In this document: positions 1-8,071 of the stretch, piece after piece
Numbering within the stretch: the stretch's first letter is position 1
How the letters are laid out: the number at the start of each line of letters is the position of its first letter
From: Sphingomonadaceae bacterium
GTDB taxonomy: Bacteria; Pseudomonadota; Alphaproteobacteria; Sphingomonadales; Sphingomonadaceae
Direction: 5' to 3'
NCBI GenBank assembly: GCA_947442095.1
Contig: CANEVG010000066.1
Location: 1 to 12,122, forward strand
DNA length: 12,122 bases
Notes under the pieces: generated by a model
Database searches by the model: none
The model's input: the letters and a program-made list of their open reading frames with translations, nothing else
Told to the model about the DNA's origin: nothing
Made by a program: the position numbers and the translations under genes

Positions 1-1
1 C

Positions 2-310
2 AGCGTTGATGCCACCCTGCTTAAGGGCGGGTTCGGATCGGTCTCGTTCCATCCGGAAGTGTCGTACCAGTCGAGCCAGTTTTTCGAGAACATCAACATT
101 CCGCGCCTGCGCCAACAGTCATACGCCCTGTTTGGCGGGCATCTGGATTGGGAGAGCAGCAATGGCATGTTCAACGCCTCGCTCTGGGCCCGCAACCTTG
201 GGAACAAGTTCTACTTCACCTCGCGGATCGATCTCACTGGCTTCGGCCTCGATTACAACCACGTCGGCAACCCGCGCATGTACGGGGTGACCGTGGGCGC
301 GAAGTTCTAA
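2..310 (+). CDS. TonB-dependent outer-membrane receptor, C-terminal fragment
   Basis: The reading frame is open from the window edge and ends at TAA, leaving 102 residues of a protein whose N-terminus lies outside. What is visible is alternating polar and aromatic beta-strand sequence. It includes the motif ASLWARNLGNKFYFTS, typical of the penultimate strands of TonB-dependent receptors, and it finishes in VTVGAKF, the terminal-phenylalanine strand recognised by the BAM outer-membrane assembly machinery. TonB receptors take up siderophores, vitamins or organic substrates across the outer membrane using energy from TonB-ExbB-ExbD. The plug and TonB box are not in the window, so the substrate cannot be read. 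The acyl-CoA synthetase begins 8 bases after the stop, so the two are probably one transcript. This hints at a carboxylic-acid or lipid-like substrate (inference). Confidence 0.85.
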   Translation, partial: SVDATLLKGGFGSVSFHPEVSYQSSQFFENINIPRLRQQSYALFGGHLDWESSNGMFNASLWARNLGNKFYFTSRIDLTGFGLDYNHVGNPRMYGVTVGAKF

Positions 311-318
311 GCGTTGCC

Positions 319-1947
319 ATGAGCCAGCTGTCTTACGCCAAGGGTCCAACCAGCACCCCGCTGCTGGAGACGACCATCGGGCAGGCGCTGCGCAGTGCGG
401 CGGCGCGCTGGGGCAGCGATCTGGCACTGGTCTCGCGCCACCAGTCGCTGCGCTGGACCTGGGGGCAGCTCGATGCCGAAGTGGACCGGGTGGCGACCGG
501 TCTGCTCCGCCTTTGCGTGGCACGCGGCGACAGGGTGGGCATCTGGGCGCCCAACTGCGCGGAATGGACCGTGACCCAGTTCGCCACCGCGCGGATCGGC
601 GCGGTGCTCGTCACGATCAATCCGGCCTACCGGACGAGCGAGGTCGAGTACGCGCTGAACAAGGTGGGCTGCAGCGTGCTAGTCTCAGCGCCGCGCTTCA
701 AGACCAGCGATTATGTGGGCATGCTGCGCGAAATCGGCGCGCCGCGCCTGCCGCATCTGCGCCACCGGATCACCACCGGGGCCGAGGCGCATGAGGGGTT
801 CCTGACCTGGCAGGACTTGCTGGCCGAAGCCGATCCGGAAGCACTGACCCGTGCCGAAGCGCAGCTCCTGCCCGATGATGCGATCAACATCCAGTTCACC
901 AGCGGCACCACCGGGTTCCCCAAGGGCGCGACGCTCACGCATCGCAACATCCTGAACAACGGCTATTTTACCGCCCAGACCATTGCGCTCACCCAGCGCG
1001 ACCGGATCTGCATTCCCGTGCCGCTCTACCATTGCTTCGGCATGGTGCTGGGCAATCTGGCGGCGCTCACCAGCGGCGCGGCGATGGTCTATCCGGGCGA
1101 GGCATTCGATCCGCTGGCCGCGCTGCAGGCGGTCGAGGCCGAAGGCTGCACCGCGCTCTACGGCGTGCCGACGATGTTCATCGCGATGCTGAACCACCCG
1201 GGCCTTGAAGGCATGGACGTCGGCACGCTGCGCACCGGGATCATGGCGGGATCACCCTGCCCGGTCACCGTGATGCGGCAGGTCATGGACCAGTTGGGCA
1301 TGCGCGAAGTGACCATCGGCTATGGCATGACCGAGACCAGCCCGCTCACCACGCAGACTGCCACAGACGACCCGATCGAGGAGCGCGTCGGCACCGTCGG
1401 GCGCGTGCATCCCCATGCGGAAACCAAAGTGGTTGGGCCGGAAGGCGCGACGCTACCCATCGGCGAGCAGGGCGAATATTGCTCGCGCGGCTATGCCGTC
1501 ATGCTCGGATACTGGGACGATCCGGCCAGGACCGCCGAAGCAATCGACCACGATGGCTGGATGCATTCGGGCGATCTCGCGACGATGGACGCGGCGGGCT
1601 ATGTGCGCATCACCGGGCGGATCAAAGACATGATTATTCGTGGCGGCGAGAACATCTACCCTCGCGAGATCGAGGAATTCCTGCTGACCCACCCGCATGT
1701 CGCCGATGCGCAGGTCTTTGGCGTGAACGACGACAAATACGGCGAAGAGGTCTGCGCATGGGTTATCGCACGTGCCGATGCGGCGATCACGGCTGACGAC
1801 ATTCTGGCGCATTGCCGGGGCCGGATCGCCCATTTCAAAGTGCCACGCTATGTGCGGGTGGTCGAAAGCTTTGCCATGACGGTTACCGGCAAGGCGCAGA
1901 AGTTCGAAATGCGCCGGATCATGGAAGCCGAACTGCAGACAGCCTGA
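319..1947 (+). CDS. AMP-forming acyl-CoA synthetase (FadD/ACSF2-like)
   Basis: A 542-residue member of the ANL (adenylate-forming) superfamily, which activates a carboxylic acid with ATP to an acyl-adenylate and then forms the acyl-CoA. The phosphate-binding loop SGTTGFPKG is at residues 195-203 and the A5 motif YGMTETSP begins at 335. SGDL, with the ribose-binding Asp419, lies at 417-420, GGENIYP at 442-448, and the catalytic lysine of the C-terminal lid is in TGKAQK (Lys525). Length and motif wording fit the medium/long-chain FadD/ACSF2 group, but substrate chain length cannot be read. The ATG at 319 is chosen because the protein start MSQLSYAKG is normal for the family. The same frame is open back to 148, but that would overlap the receptor gene. 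No strong ribosome binding site precedes the ATG, so translational coupling to the receptor gene is likely. There are no signal peptide or membrane segments, so it should be cytoplasmic. It lacks hydratase and reductase domains and is not a 3-HP pathway enzyme by sequence. Confidence 0.9.
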   Translation: MSQLSYAKGPTSTPLLETTIGQALRSAAARWGSDLALVSRHQSLRWTWGQLDAEVDRVATGLLRLCVARGDRVGIWAPNCAEWTVTQFATARIGAVLVTINPAYRTSEVEYALNKVGCSVLVSAPRFKTSDYVGMLREIGAPRLPHLRHRITTGAEAHEGFLTWQDLLAEADPEALTRAEAQLLPDDAINIQFTSGTTGFPKGATLTHRNILNNGYFTAQTIALTQRDRICIPVPLYHCFGMVLGNLAALTSGAAMVYPGEAFDPLAALQAVEAEGCTALYGVPTMFIAMLNHPGLEGMDVGTLRTGIMAGSPCPVTVMRQVMDQLGMREVTIGYGMTETSPLTTQTATDDPIEERVGTVGRVHPHAETKVVGPEGATLPIGEQGEYCSRGYAVMLGYWDDPARTAEAIDHDGWMHSGDLATMDAAGYVRITGRIKDMIIRGGENIYPREIEEFLLTHPHVADAQVFGVNDDKYGEEVCAWVIARADAAITADDILAHCRGRIAHFKVPRYVRVVESFAMTVTGKAQKFEMRRIMEAELQTA

Positions 1948-1991
1948 GCGCGGCACTTAGAGCCTGATGGCATGGTTTTGACCCGCGCGGG

Positions 1992-2041
1992 AACCGGACG
2001 GGCGCGAATGCGCAAGACGCTGTTACCCGGCTCACCCGGTT
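1992..2041 (+). terminator. possible 3' stem-loop after the acyl-CoA synthetase
   Basis: AACCGG at 1992-1997 can pair with CCGGTT at 2036-2041, and inside it CGGG at 1999-2002 can pair with CCCG at 2026-2029. This gives a two-step stem 45-95 bases after the acyl-CoA synthetase stop. There is no T-run directly after it; the nearest is five T at 2062-2066. It is therefore not a classical intrinsic terminator and may be only an mRNA 3'-end stabilising structure, or chance pairing in GC-rich DNA. Confidence 0.25.
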
Positions 2042-2117
2042 ATGACGACGCAGCGCCCAGCTTTTTGCCGCGCTTCGAGCCCTGAATTGCCCTGCCCTTT
2101 CGTGCAGTTCGGCTAAA

Positions 2118-2138
2118 GGTTTAGAAACCATATTGGTT
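2118..2138. repeat. two overlapping inverted repeats sharing the AACC arm
   Basis: GGTTT-ag-AAACC (2118-2129) is a perfect 5-bp inverted repeat with a 2-base centre. It overlaps AACCA-tat-TGGTT (2126-2138), a perfect 5-bp inverted repeat with a 3-base centre, so the middle arm AACC can belong to either. The pair lies in the most AT-rich part of the region, next to TATATA at 2147-2152, about 340 bases before pcs. This is the geometry of a regulator binding site, but no named regulator consensus was recognised. Confidence 0.35.
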
Positions 2139-2277
2139 ATTTATTGTATATAAGCGACATTCTAAAAACGATCAGAAGGAACGTCATCCACCCTGCCTTT
2201 CTCCCGAAAAATGCAGTCTTATATTTTGGATAACCTCAAGGTCCCATAAGATGGCCAGAACTTTTCATAAGCCATTT

Positions 2278-2305
2278 TGGTTCAAACCAGCTGAATTCAA
2301 CTGGT
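2278..2305. promoter_or_regulatory. candidate operator: overlapping palindromes with TGGTT/AACCA arms
   Basis: TGGTT-ca-AACCA (2278-2289) is a perfect 5-bp inverted repeat. It shares its ACCA arm (2286-2289) with a 20-bp near-palindrome at 2286-2305, whose halves ACCAGCTGAA and TTCAACTGGT are reverse complements at nine of ten positions around a central GAATTC. The flanking sequence is not T-rich, so this is not a terminator. Such a symmetric site 170-200 bases before pcs is a reasonable operator for a dimeric repressor or activator. Which family would bind is not known from the sequence. Confidence 0.4.
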
Positions 2306-2357
2306 CCGACTCGCCTTTTCCAAAAAGCGACTGATGATACGGAAAACAATCAGGATT

Positions 2358-2400
2358 TCCCGACAGCGCTCAAGCCGAGCTGTTTTTCGGAGAAACGGGA
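2358..2400 (+). promoter_or_regulatory. leader hairpin with T-run and an alternative fold, upstream of pcs
   Basis: GCTC (2368-2371) pairs with GAGC (2377-2380), extended by ACA (2363-2365) with TGT (2381-2383), and is followed by five T at 2383-2387, a terminator-like shape. A competing stem, CCGA (2375-2378) with TCGG (2387-2390), uses the same bases and would take up the end of the T-run. TCCCG (2358-2362) with CGGGA (2396-2400) can close the base. The stems are short. Mutually exclusive folds before a long operon suggest attenuation, but this is only pencil-and-paper pairing and may be chance. Confidence 0.25.
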
Positions 2401-2457
2401 CCGATGCGCCTGATATTGCAAAGTCTCGAATGTTCAGGCTCTTTACGCGGATAAGTG

Positions 2458-2465
2458 AGAGAGGG
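2458..2465 (+). promoter_or_regulatory. ribosome binding site of pcs
   Basis: The purine run AGAGAGGG ends 10 bases before the ATG at 2476 and decides that start. A GTG at 2455 is also in frame (7 codons earlier) but has only a weak GGAT upstream, and choosing it would place the purine run inside the gene. Confidence 0.6.
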
Positions 2466-2475
2466 CGATTCGAAT

Positions 2476-5400
2476 ATGACGGCAGGCAACCTGTCTGCAG
2501 CAGCAATGGCTGCCGCCCCCAAGACTGGTGACAGGACGACTGTGCCTGTCGTGGCTGATGTGAACTCCGTGCGCACCCGCGCCGACTGGGACGAGATGCG
2601 TGCAGCCGTGCTCGCTGATCCTGGTGCCTTTCATGGCAACATCGCGGCTGAGCGCATTCACTGGTTTGTCGCCGGGCAAGGCACAGCCGGAGCATGGCTG
2701 ACGCGTGATGCGTCCGGCATCTGGTCCGGCTGGGATGCCGCTACGGGCGCGCCCGTCACGGCGGACGTGCCCGCGGGTTTCGCGCCTTGGACCACAGCCT
2801 TTGACGCATCGAACCCGCCGCACTGGCGCTGGTTCACGGGCGGCCGCACCAACGCGGCGTTCAACGAGATTGACCGCCATGTGCTCGCCGGCCACGGCGA
2901 TGAAGCCGCGCTGATATTCGAAGGCGACCGCTGGGACATGGCGGCAGACGGCGGACGCGGAGCACCCGTCGATACCTTCACCGTCAGCCGCAAGCGGTTG
3001 ATGCTCGAAGTCGCCAAGTGCGCGGTCGCGCTGGAAGGCCTTGGCCTGAAGGCCGGCGATCGCATCGCGCTTAACATGCCCTCGATCGTGCCGCAGATCT
3101 TCTGGACCGAAGCGGCCAAGCGGCTGGGCATTGTCTACACTGCCGTGTTCGGGGGCTTCAGCGACAAAACCCTGTCGGACCGCATCGCGGACGCCGGCGC
3201 GCGCGTGATCGTGACCTCCGACGGCAGTTATCGCAGCGCCCAGGTCGCTGCGTTCAAGACCGCCTATACCGATCCGGCGCTCGACAACTACGTGCCTGTG
3301 ACCACTGCGCTGGCCGTGCTGGCGGCTACCGACCTCGGGCTTGATCCGGCAGACGCTGCCGTGATCCACACGACGGTGGCGGAAACGCTGGCGGGCGAAG
3401 TCACCGTCGAACGCTCCGATGTGATGCGCGGTGTGGGCCGTGCGCTGATCAAGCTGGGCGAATCGGGACGGATCGCCGCGAGCGATGCCGCGCGCGTGCG
3501 CCTTGCCATTGCGTCCAGCCTCGTCACGTTGCCCCCGCGCGTCGATACCGTGATCGTGGTGCGCCACACCGCGCAGCCCGACATTGTCTGGCGCGAAGAG
3601 CGCGACCGCTGGAGCCACGAACTGACCGATGCGGCGCTGGAGACCATCCTAGCCAAAGCGGGTGTGGCTAACGAAGCTGCGCTGCTCGCGCTTCCGGATG
3701 CCGATTTCGTGCGCGCGATCTGGGCTTCGTCGAAGCCGCTTCCCGTCGATTCCGATTACCCGCTGTTTTTCATCTACACCTCGGGCTCAACCGGCAAGCC
3801 CAAGGGCATCGTCCACGTCCACGGCGGCTATACTGCAGGCATCGCGCAATCGATGCAGGTGGCGTTCGATGCGCGGCCCGGCGACACGATCTTCGTCGTG
3901 GCCGATCCGGGTTGGATCACCGGGCAGAGCTATCAGATTTCCGCGGCATTGCTCACGCGCGTAACCACGGTCGTGTTCGAAGGCTCACCAGTGTTCCCGC
4001 ATGCGGGCCGCTTCGCCTCGATGATCGAGCGGCACAAGATCACGATCTTCAAGGCAGGCGTGACCTTCCTGAAATCGATCATGTCCGATCCGTCGAACTT
4101 GGCGGATGTGCAGCGCTACGATATGAGCAGCTTGCGCGTTGCCACATTCTGCGCCGAACCGACCAGTCCCTCCGTGCAGGCCTTCGGCATGGAGCACGTG
4201 ACCCCGCAGTATATCAACAGCTACTGGGCGACCGAGCACGGCGGCATCGCGTGGACGCATTTCTACGGCAACGCTGATTTCCCCTTGAAGGCCGATGCCC
4301 ATGCCTTTCCGCTGCCGTGGATTGTCGGCGAGGTTTGGGTTGAGGACGAAGAGGCCAGCCTGGGAACCGCGCCCTTTGCGCGTACTGGCAGCGAAGGCGT
4401 GACTTGGCGCCGCGCCGAGGCGGGCGAAAAGGGCGAAGTCGTCATCGCCGCCCCCTACCCTTATCTGGCGCGCACCATCTGGGGCGATGTCGAGAATTTC
4501 CGCGTCGAAAACGGCAGCGTGGTTGGCGGCTGGACGGGCGATGCCGGGCGCTGGGAAAGCGGTTACTGGGGCCGCTGGCAGGGCGCATGGGCCTATACCC
4601 AGGGCGATTTCGCCATCGCGCATGACGACGGCTCGTTCTCGTTCCATGGCCGCAGCGATGACGTGATCAACGTCTCGGGCCACCGCATGGGGACCGAGGA
4701 AATCGAAGGCGCGGTGCTGCGCGACAAGACGCTCGATCCGGATTCGCCGGTCGGCAACGTCCTCGTCGTCGGCGCACCGCACCGCGAAAAGGGGCTGACC
4801 CCCCTCGCCTTCGTGGTGCCCGTCGCAGGCCGCAAGCTGACCGAGGAAGACCGCCAGCGGCTGTTCACTCTCGTGCGCACCGAAAAGGGCGCAGTCGCGG
4901 TGCCGGCAGACTTCATCGAGGTCAGCCAGTTCCCCGAAACACGCTCGGGCAAATACATGCGCCGCATGGTCCGCGCGCTGGTCGAAGGCGGCGAGCTGGG
5001 TGATGTCACCACCTTGCGCAACCCCGAAAGCCTGACCGAGCTCAAGACCGCGATCGACGCATGGCAGCGCCAGCAGCGCCTGTCCGAAGAGCAATCGCTG
5101 TTCGAGCGCTATCGCTATTTCCTCATTCAATACAACGCTGTTGCCCCCGGCAAGCGAGTCGCCACCGTCACCGTGACCAACGCGCCGGTCAACGCGCTGA
5201 ATGAGCGCGCGATCGACGAACTGGTGATCGTGGTCGAACATCTGGCGCGCAAGGACGATGTCGTCGCGGTGGTCTTCACCGGGCAAGGCACCGCCTCGTT
5301 CGTTGCGGGCGCGGATATCCGGCAGATGCTGGAGGAAATCCACTCGCATGACGAAGCGATGGTGCTGCCCAACAACGCGCAGCTCGCCTTCCGCAAGATC

Positions 5401-7998
5401 GAGACCATGGGCAAGCCGTGCATCGCGGCGGTGCAAGGCGTCGCGCTGGGCGGCGGCATGGAATTCGCGCTCGCCTGCCACTATCGGGTCGCGGAAACCA
5501 CCGCGCGCTTCGGCCAACCCGAAATCCGCCTGCGCCTGCTTCCGGGCTACGGCGGCACGCAGCGCCTCCCGCGTCTTTTGGCAGACAAGCACGGCGAAAC
5601 CGGCGTGCGCAATGCACTCGACCTGATCCTTGGCGGACGCAGCATCGATGCAGCCGCCGCCTGCGACATCGGCCTGGTCGATGCGCTCGCCGATGGCAGC
5701 CACGACGCGCTCGCCGAAGCCCATGCACTGGTGCGCGATTGGGTGAAGCATGGCGAGGCCAGCACGCTGGGCAAGGCTTTTGCCGCGCGCGAAGCCGCTA
5801 CGCAAAGCTGGGAACAGCCCGCCACGGTCGATCTCGACAGCGTGATGCAGGACGATTTTCTTCAGCGCATCTTGCGCCAGCTCGATTGGGCGGGCCGGGG
5901 CACTGCAGGCGCACGCGCGCTCGATGCGGTGCGCACGGGCCTCACGCAGGGCATGGCTGCAGGCCTCGCGCGCGAGGCCGCGCTGTTTGCAGAGGCGATC
6001 ATCGATCCCGAAGGCGGCAAGACAGGCATCCGCCAGTTCATGGACAAAGTCAGCCCGCCGCTCCCGGTGCGGCGCGACGGTCTGTGGATCGACAGCGAAC
6101 ATGCGCCTCGCAGCGCCGCGCTTGAAGCAAGCGGCGATCTGCTCCCCGTCGGCTCGCCCTTCTATCCCGGCGTCACTGCGATCCCCGAATGGCAATATGC
6201 GTTCGGCATCGCGCGCGATCCCGATACGGGTGCGCCCCGGTTTGGCCAGCCCGCCACGCACGAACGCGAGTTGATCGTGAAAGTGCCCGAACCAGCGCCC
6301 AACGAAGCGCTGCTCTACATGCTGACCAGCGAAGTCAACTTCAACGATATCTGGGCGCTGACGGGTATTCCCGTTTCGCCCTTCGACGCCCATGAAGAAG
6401 ACGTGCAGACGACAGGCTCGGGCGGCATCGCACTCGTTGCCGCGCTTGGCAGCGAAACCCGTGCCAACGGCCGCGTCAAGGTCGGCGATCTCGTCACGGT
6501 CTATTCGGGCACCAACGATCTGCTTTCGCCGATGGTCGGCAACGACCCGATGTACGCGGGCTTCTCGATCCAGGGCTATGAGACCGAGACGGGCAGCCAC
6601 GCCCAGTTCCTCACCGTGCAGGCCCCGCAGATGCACGCGGTACCGCCAAACCTGACGCTGGAACAGGCGGGCAGCTACGTTCTCAATCTCGGCACGATCT
6701 CGCGCTGCTTGTTCACGACGCTGCAGATTGCGCCGGGCCGCACGCTGTTCGTCGAAGGCGCGGCGACCGGCACCGGGCTCGATGCCCTGCGCTCCTCGGT
6801 GCGCACCGGCCTGCAAGTCACGGGCCTCGTCTCCAGCCCGGACCGCGCCGCGTTCATCACCGGCCAGCAAGGCGCCGTCGGCGCGATCAACCGCAAGGAC
6901 CCGCGCTTCGCCGATCTCTACACCACGGTTCCAGAAGACGCCGCAGCGGCCCGCACGTGGGAAGCCGCCGGCGCTCCGCTGATCGAAGAATACAAGGCGC
7001 TGAACGGCGGCAAGCTGGCCGACTATGTCGTCAGCCATGCGGGCGAAACCGCCTTCCCGCGCAGCTTCCAGCTCCTTGCTGAAAACGGCACGCTCGCGTT
7101 CTACGGCGCGTCGTCCGGCTATCACTTCAGCTTCATGGGCAAGCCCGGCGCGGCCAGCCCCGAAGAGATGCTGCGCCGCGCGGCCCTGCGCGGCGGCGAA
7201 GCTGTGCTGATCTACTACGGCCCCGGATCGACCGATCTGCTCGATGATATGGGCCTCGAAATTATCGAAGCCGCGCGCCGCTTCAACGCGCGCAGCGTGG
7301 TCGCCACCACCACGGACGGCCAGCGCGAGTTCCTCGGTTCTCTGGGCCTTGAAGACGCCATCGAGGGCATTGTCAGCCTTGAAGCGATCCGGCGGCGCGA
7401 GGGGGATAACTTCCTCTGGCCCGACACGATGCCGCGTCTGCCCGATGCTAAGGCCGATATCGAGGTCTTCAAGGCGGCGGTGCGCGATTATCAGGACCGC
7501 GTGATGAAGCCGTTCGGCACGGCAGTCGGCAAGATCCTGCGCTCGCCCGATAACCCGCGCGGCGCGCCCGATCTGGTGTTCGAACGCATGGGTCAGGATA
7601 CGCTCGGCGTCTCGACCTCGCTGGTGAAGCCCTTCACCGGCCGCGTCGTTTTCTCCGAAGACCTGACCGGTGGGCGCTTCACCTTCTATGCGCCCCAAGT
7701 CTGGACCCGCCAGCGCAAGATTCTCATGCCCACGGCCTCGATCCTCGGCACGCACCTCTGCAATGCCTACGAGGTTTCGCGCATGAACGACATGATTGCG
7801 GCGGGCCTGCTCGAAGTGACCGAACCCGAAGTCGTGGGCTGGGACGGTCTCCCCGAAGCGCACCAGGCAATGTGGGACAACCGGCACTCCGGCTCGACAT
7901 ATGTCGTCAACCACGCGCTGCCCGCCATGGGCCTGCGCAGCCGCGATGCGCTGCTGGAAGCATGGGCCGTTACCGAAGCGGGCGCGGACAATGCCTAG
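2476..7998 (+). CDS. pcs: propionyl-CoA synthase (trifunctional ACS-ECH-ECR fusion)
   Basis: A 1840-residue cytoplasmic multienzyme converting 3-hydroxypropionate, ATP, CoA and NADPH to propionyl-CoA through 3-hydroxypropionyl-CoA and acryloyl-CoA. The acyl-CoA synthetase part is about residues 100-850. It holds the P-loop SGSTGKPKG at 436-444, YWATEHGG at 583-590, GDF at 710-712, GRSDDVINVSGHR from 725, and the catalytic-lysine motif TRSGK with Lys826. The enoyl-CoA hydratase part is about 885-1200. It has the oxyanion-hole segment AGADI at 944-948, GGGME with Glu996, and FGQPE with Glu1016; both glutamates match the crotonase catalytic pair. It ends in a FadB-like helical tail. The reductase part is about 1235-1835: an MDR fold resembling crotonyl-CoA carboxylase/reductase, with EVNFNDIW from 1286 and the NADPH loop GAATGTG at 1428-1434. 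Length is close to the roughly 1820 residues of Chloroflexus Pcs. In the Erythrobacter NAP1 enzyme the domains form a closed chamber that retains acryloyl-CoA. An extra helical stretch (about 268-353) sits before the P-loop. mcr follows after 116 bases. Confidence 0.96.
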   Translation: MTAGNLSAAAMAAAPKTGDRTTVPVVADVNSVRTRADWDEMRAAVLADPGAFHGNIAAERIHWFVAGQGTAGAWLTRDASGIWSGWDAATGAPVTADVPAGFAPWTTAFDASNPPHWRWFTGGRTNAAFNEIDRHVLAGHGDEAALIFEGDRWDMAADGGRGAPVDTFTVSRKRLMLEVAKCAVALEGLGLKAGDRIALNMPSIVPQIFWTEAAKRLGIVYTAVFGGFSDKTLSDRIADAGARVIVTSDGSYRSAQVAAFKTAYTDPALDNYVPVTTALAVLAATDLGLDPADAAVIHTTVAETLAGEVTVERSDVMRGVGRALIKLGESGRIAASDAARVRLAIASSLVTLPPRVDTVIVVRHTAQPDIVWREERDRWSHELTDAALETILAKAGVANEAALLALPDADFVRAIWASSKPLPVDSDYPLFFIYTSGSTGKPKGIVHVHGGYTAGIAQSMQVAFDARPGDTIFVVADPGWITGQSYQISAALLTRVTTVVFEGSPVFPHAGRFASMIERHKITIFKAGVTFLKSIMSDPSNLADVQRYDMSSLRVATFCAEPTSPSVQAFGMEHVTPQYINSYWATEHGGIAWTHFYGNADFPLKADAHAFPLPWIVGEVWVEDEEASLGTAPFARTGSEGVTWRRAEAGEKGEVVIAAPYPYLARTIWGDVENFRVENGSVVGGWTGDAGRWESGYWGRWQGAWAYTQGDFAIAHDDGSFSFHGRSDDVINVSGHRMGTEEIEGAVLRDKTLDPDSPVGNVLVVGAPHREKGLTPLAFVVPVAGRKLTEEDRQRLFTLVRTEKGAVAVPADFIEVSQFPETRSGKYMRRMVRALVEGGELGDVTTLRNPESLTELKTAIDAWQRQQRLSEEQSLFERYRYFLIQYNAVAPGKRVATVTVTNAPVNALNERAIDELVIVVEHLARKDDVVAVVFTGQGTASFVAGADIRQMLEEIHSHDEAMVLPNNAQLAFRKIETMGKPCIAAVQGVALGGGMEFALACHYRVAETTARFGQPEIRLRLLPGYGGTQRLPRLLADKHGETGVRNALDLILGGRSIDAAAACDIGLVDALADGSHDALAEAHALVRDWVKHGEASTLGKAFAAREAATQSWEQPATVDLDSVMQDDFLQRILRQLDWAGRGTAGARALDAVRTGLTQGMAAGLAREAALFAEAIIDPEGGKTGIRQFMDKVSPPLPVRRDGLWIDSEHAPRSAALEASGDLLPVGSPFYPGVTAIPEWQYAFGIARDPDTGAPRFGQPATHERELIVKVPEPAPNEALLYMLTSEVNFNDIWALTGIPVSPFDAHEEDVQTTGSGGIALVAALGSETRANGRVKVGDLVTVYSGTNDLLSPMVGNDPMYAGFSIQGYETETGSHAQFLTVQAPQMHAVPPNLTLEQAGSYVLNLGTISRCLFTTLQIAPGRTLFVEGAATGTGLDALRSSVRTGLQVTGLVSSPDRAAFITGQQGAVGAINRKDPRFADLYTTVPEDAAAARTWEAAGAPLIEEYKALNGGKLADYVVSHAGETAFPRSFQLLAENGTLAFYGASSGYHFSFMGKPGAASPEEMLRRAALRGGEAVLIYYGPGSTDLLDDMGLEIIEAARRFNARSVVATTTDGQREFLGSLGLEDAIEGIVSLEAIRRREGDNFLWPDTMPRLPDAKADIEVFKAAVRDYQDRVMKPFGTAVGKILRSPDNPRGAPDLVFERMGQDTLGVSTSLVKPFTGRVVFSEDLTGGRFTFYAPQVWTRQRKILMPTASILGTHLCNAYEVSRMNDMIAAGLLEVTEPEVVGWDGLPEAHQAMWDNRHSGSTYVVNHALPAMGLRSRDALLEAWAVTEAGADNA

Positions 7999-8017
7999 AC
8001 GCCTGCGATCTATCGCA

Positions 8018-8031
8018 CCGCGTTAGCGCGG
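8018..8031 (+). other. small GC hairpin after the pcs stop
   Basis: CCGCG (8018-8022) and CGCGG (8027-8031) form a perfect 5-bp stem with a TTAG loop, 20 bases after the pcs stop codon. No T-run follows, so it is not a terminator by itself. It could protect the 3' end of a pcs message or be incidental. Confidence 0.25.
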
Positions 8032-8071
8032 ACCCACTTTCAAGCTGCCCTCCCCAGGCTTTGAACACCGC

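Larger units (their letters stand above)
1948..2475 (+). other. 528-base non-coding region between the acyl-CoA synthetase and pcs
   Basis: No convincing gene is seen here on either strand. The first part (to about 2100) is GC-rich like the surrounding genes. The stretch 2101-2400 drops to about 43% GC by hand count, and 2101-2160 to about 35%. It contains short AT runs, including TATATA at 2147-2152, several inverted repeats and a leader hairpin (listed separately). No good sigma-70 pair with proper spacing could be assigned: TATATA lacks a -35 at 16-18 bases, and TTGGAT at 2226-2231 is only 15 bases from TAAGAT at 2247-2252. Size, base composition and position make this the probable promoter and regulatory region of the pcs-mcr-accA genes. 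Confidence 0.6.

Noticed and set aside
148..318. An N-terminal extension of the acyl-CoA synthetase beginning at 148.
   Set aside because: It would overlap the receptor gene by more than 160 bases and the extra residues do not resemble the family; ATG 319 gives a normal N-terminus.
2065..2100. A TTCGAG stretch resembling a tRNA T-loop, considered as a tRNA remnant or attachment site.
   Set aside because: The flanking bases do not form a T-stem and no acceptor, D or anticodon arm could be found.
1919..2131. A 70-codon minus-strand frame after the acyl-CoA synthetase, and a 65-codon plus-strand frame at 2334-2531.
   Set aside because: No recognisable sequence and no good ribosome binding site; the second runs into pcs in another frame. 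Regarded as chance frames in non-coding DNA.
2101..2475. A binding site for the photosynthesis regulator PpsR (TGT-N12-ACA) or an FNR box.
   Set aside because: The best TGT/ACA pair (2145-2147 and 2157-2159) has only 9 bases between, and no TTGAT-N4-ATCAA was found.
2443..3618. A 391-codon minus-strand frame, and the 404-codon one at 9351-10565.
   Set aside because: Low-complexity, His/Arg/Gly-rich translations with no family resemblance, opposite the ACS domain of Pcs and the middle of Mcr.
3985..7914. A 1309-codon open frame on the minus strand, antisense to pcs.
   Set aside because: It mirrors the GC-rich codon pattern of pcs, has no recognisable domain, and lies wholly opposite a gene with complete catalytic motifs. 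Long antisense frames are expected in such DNA.
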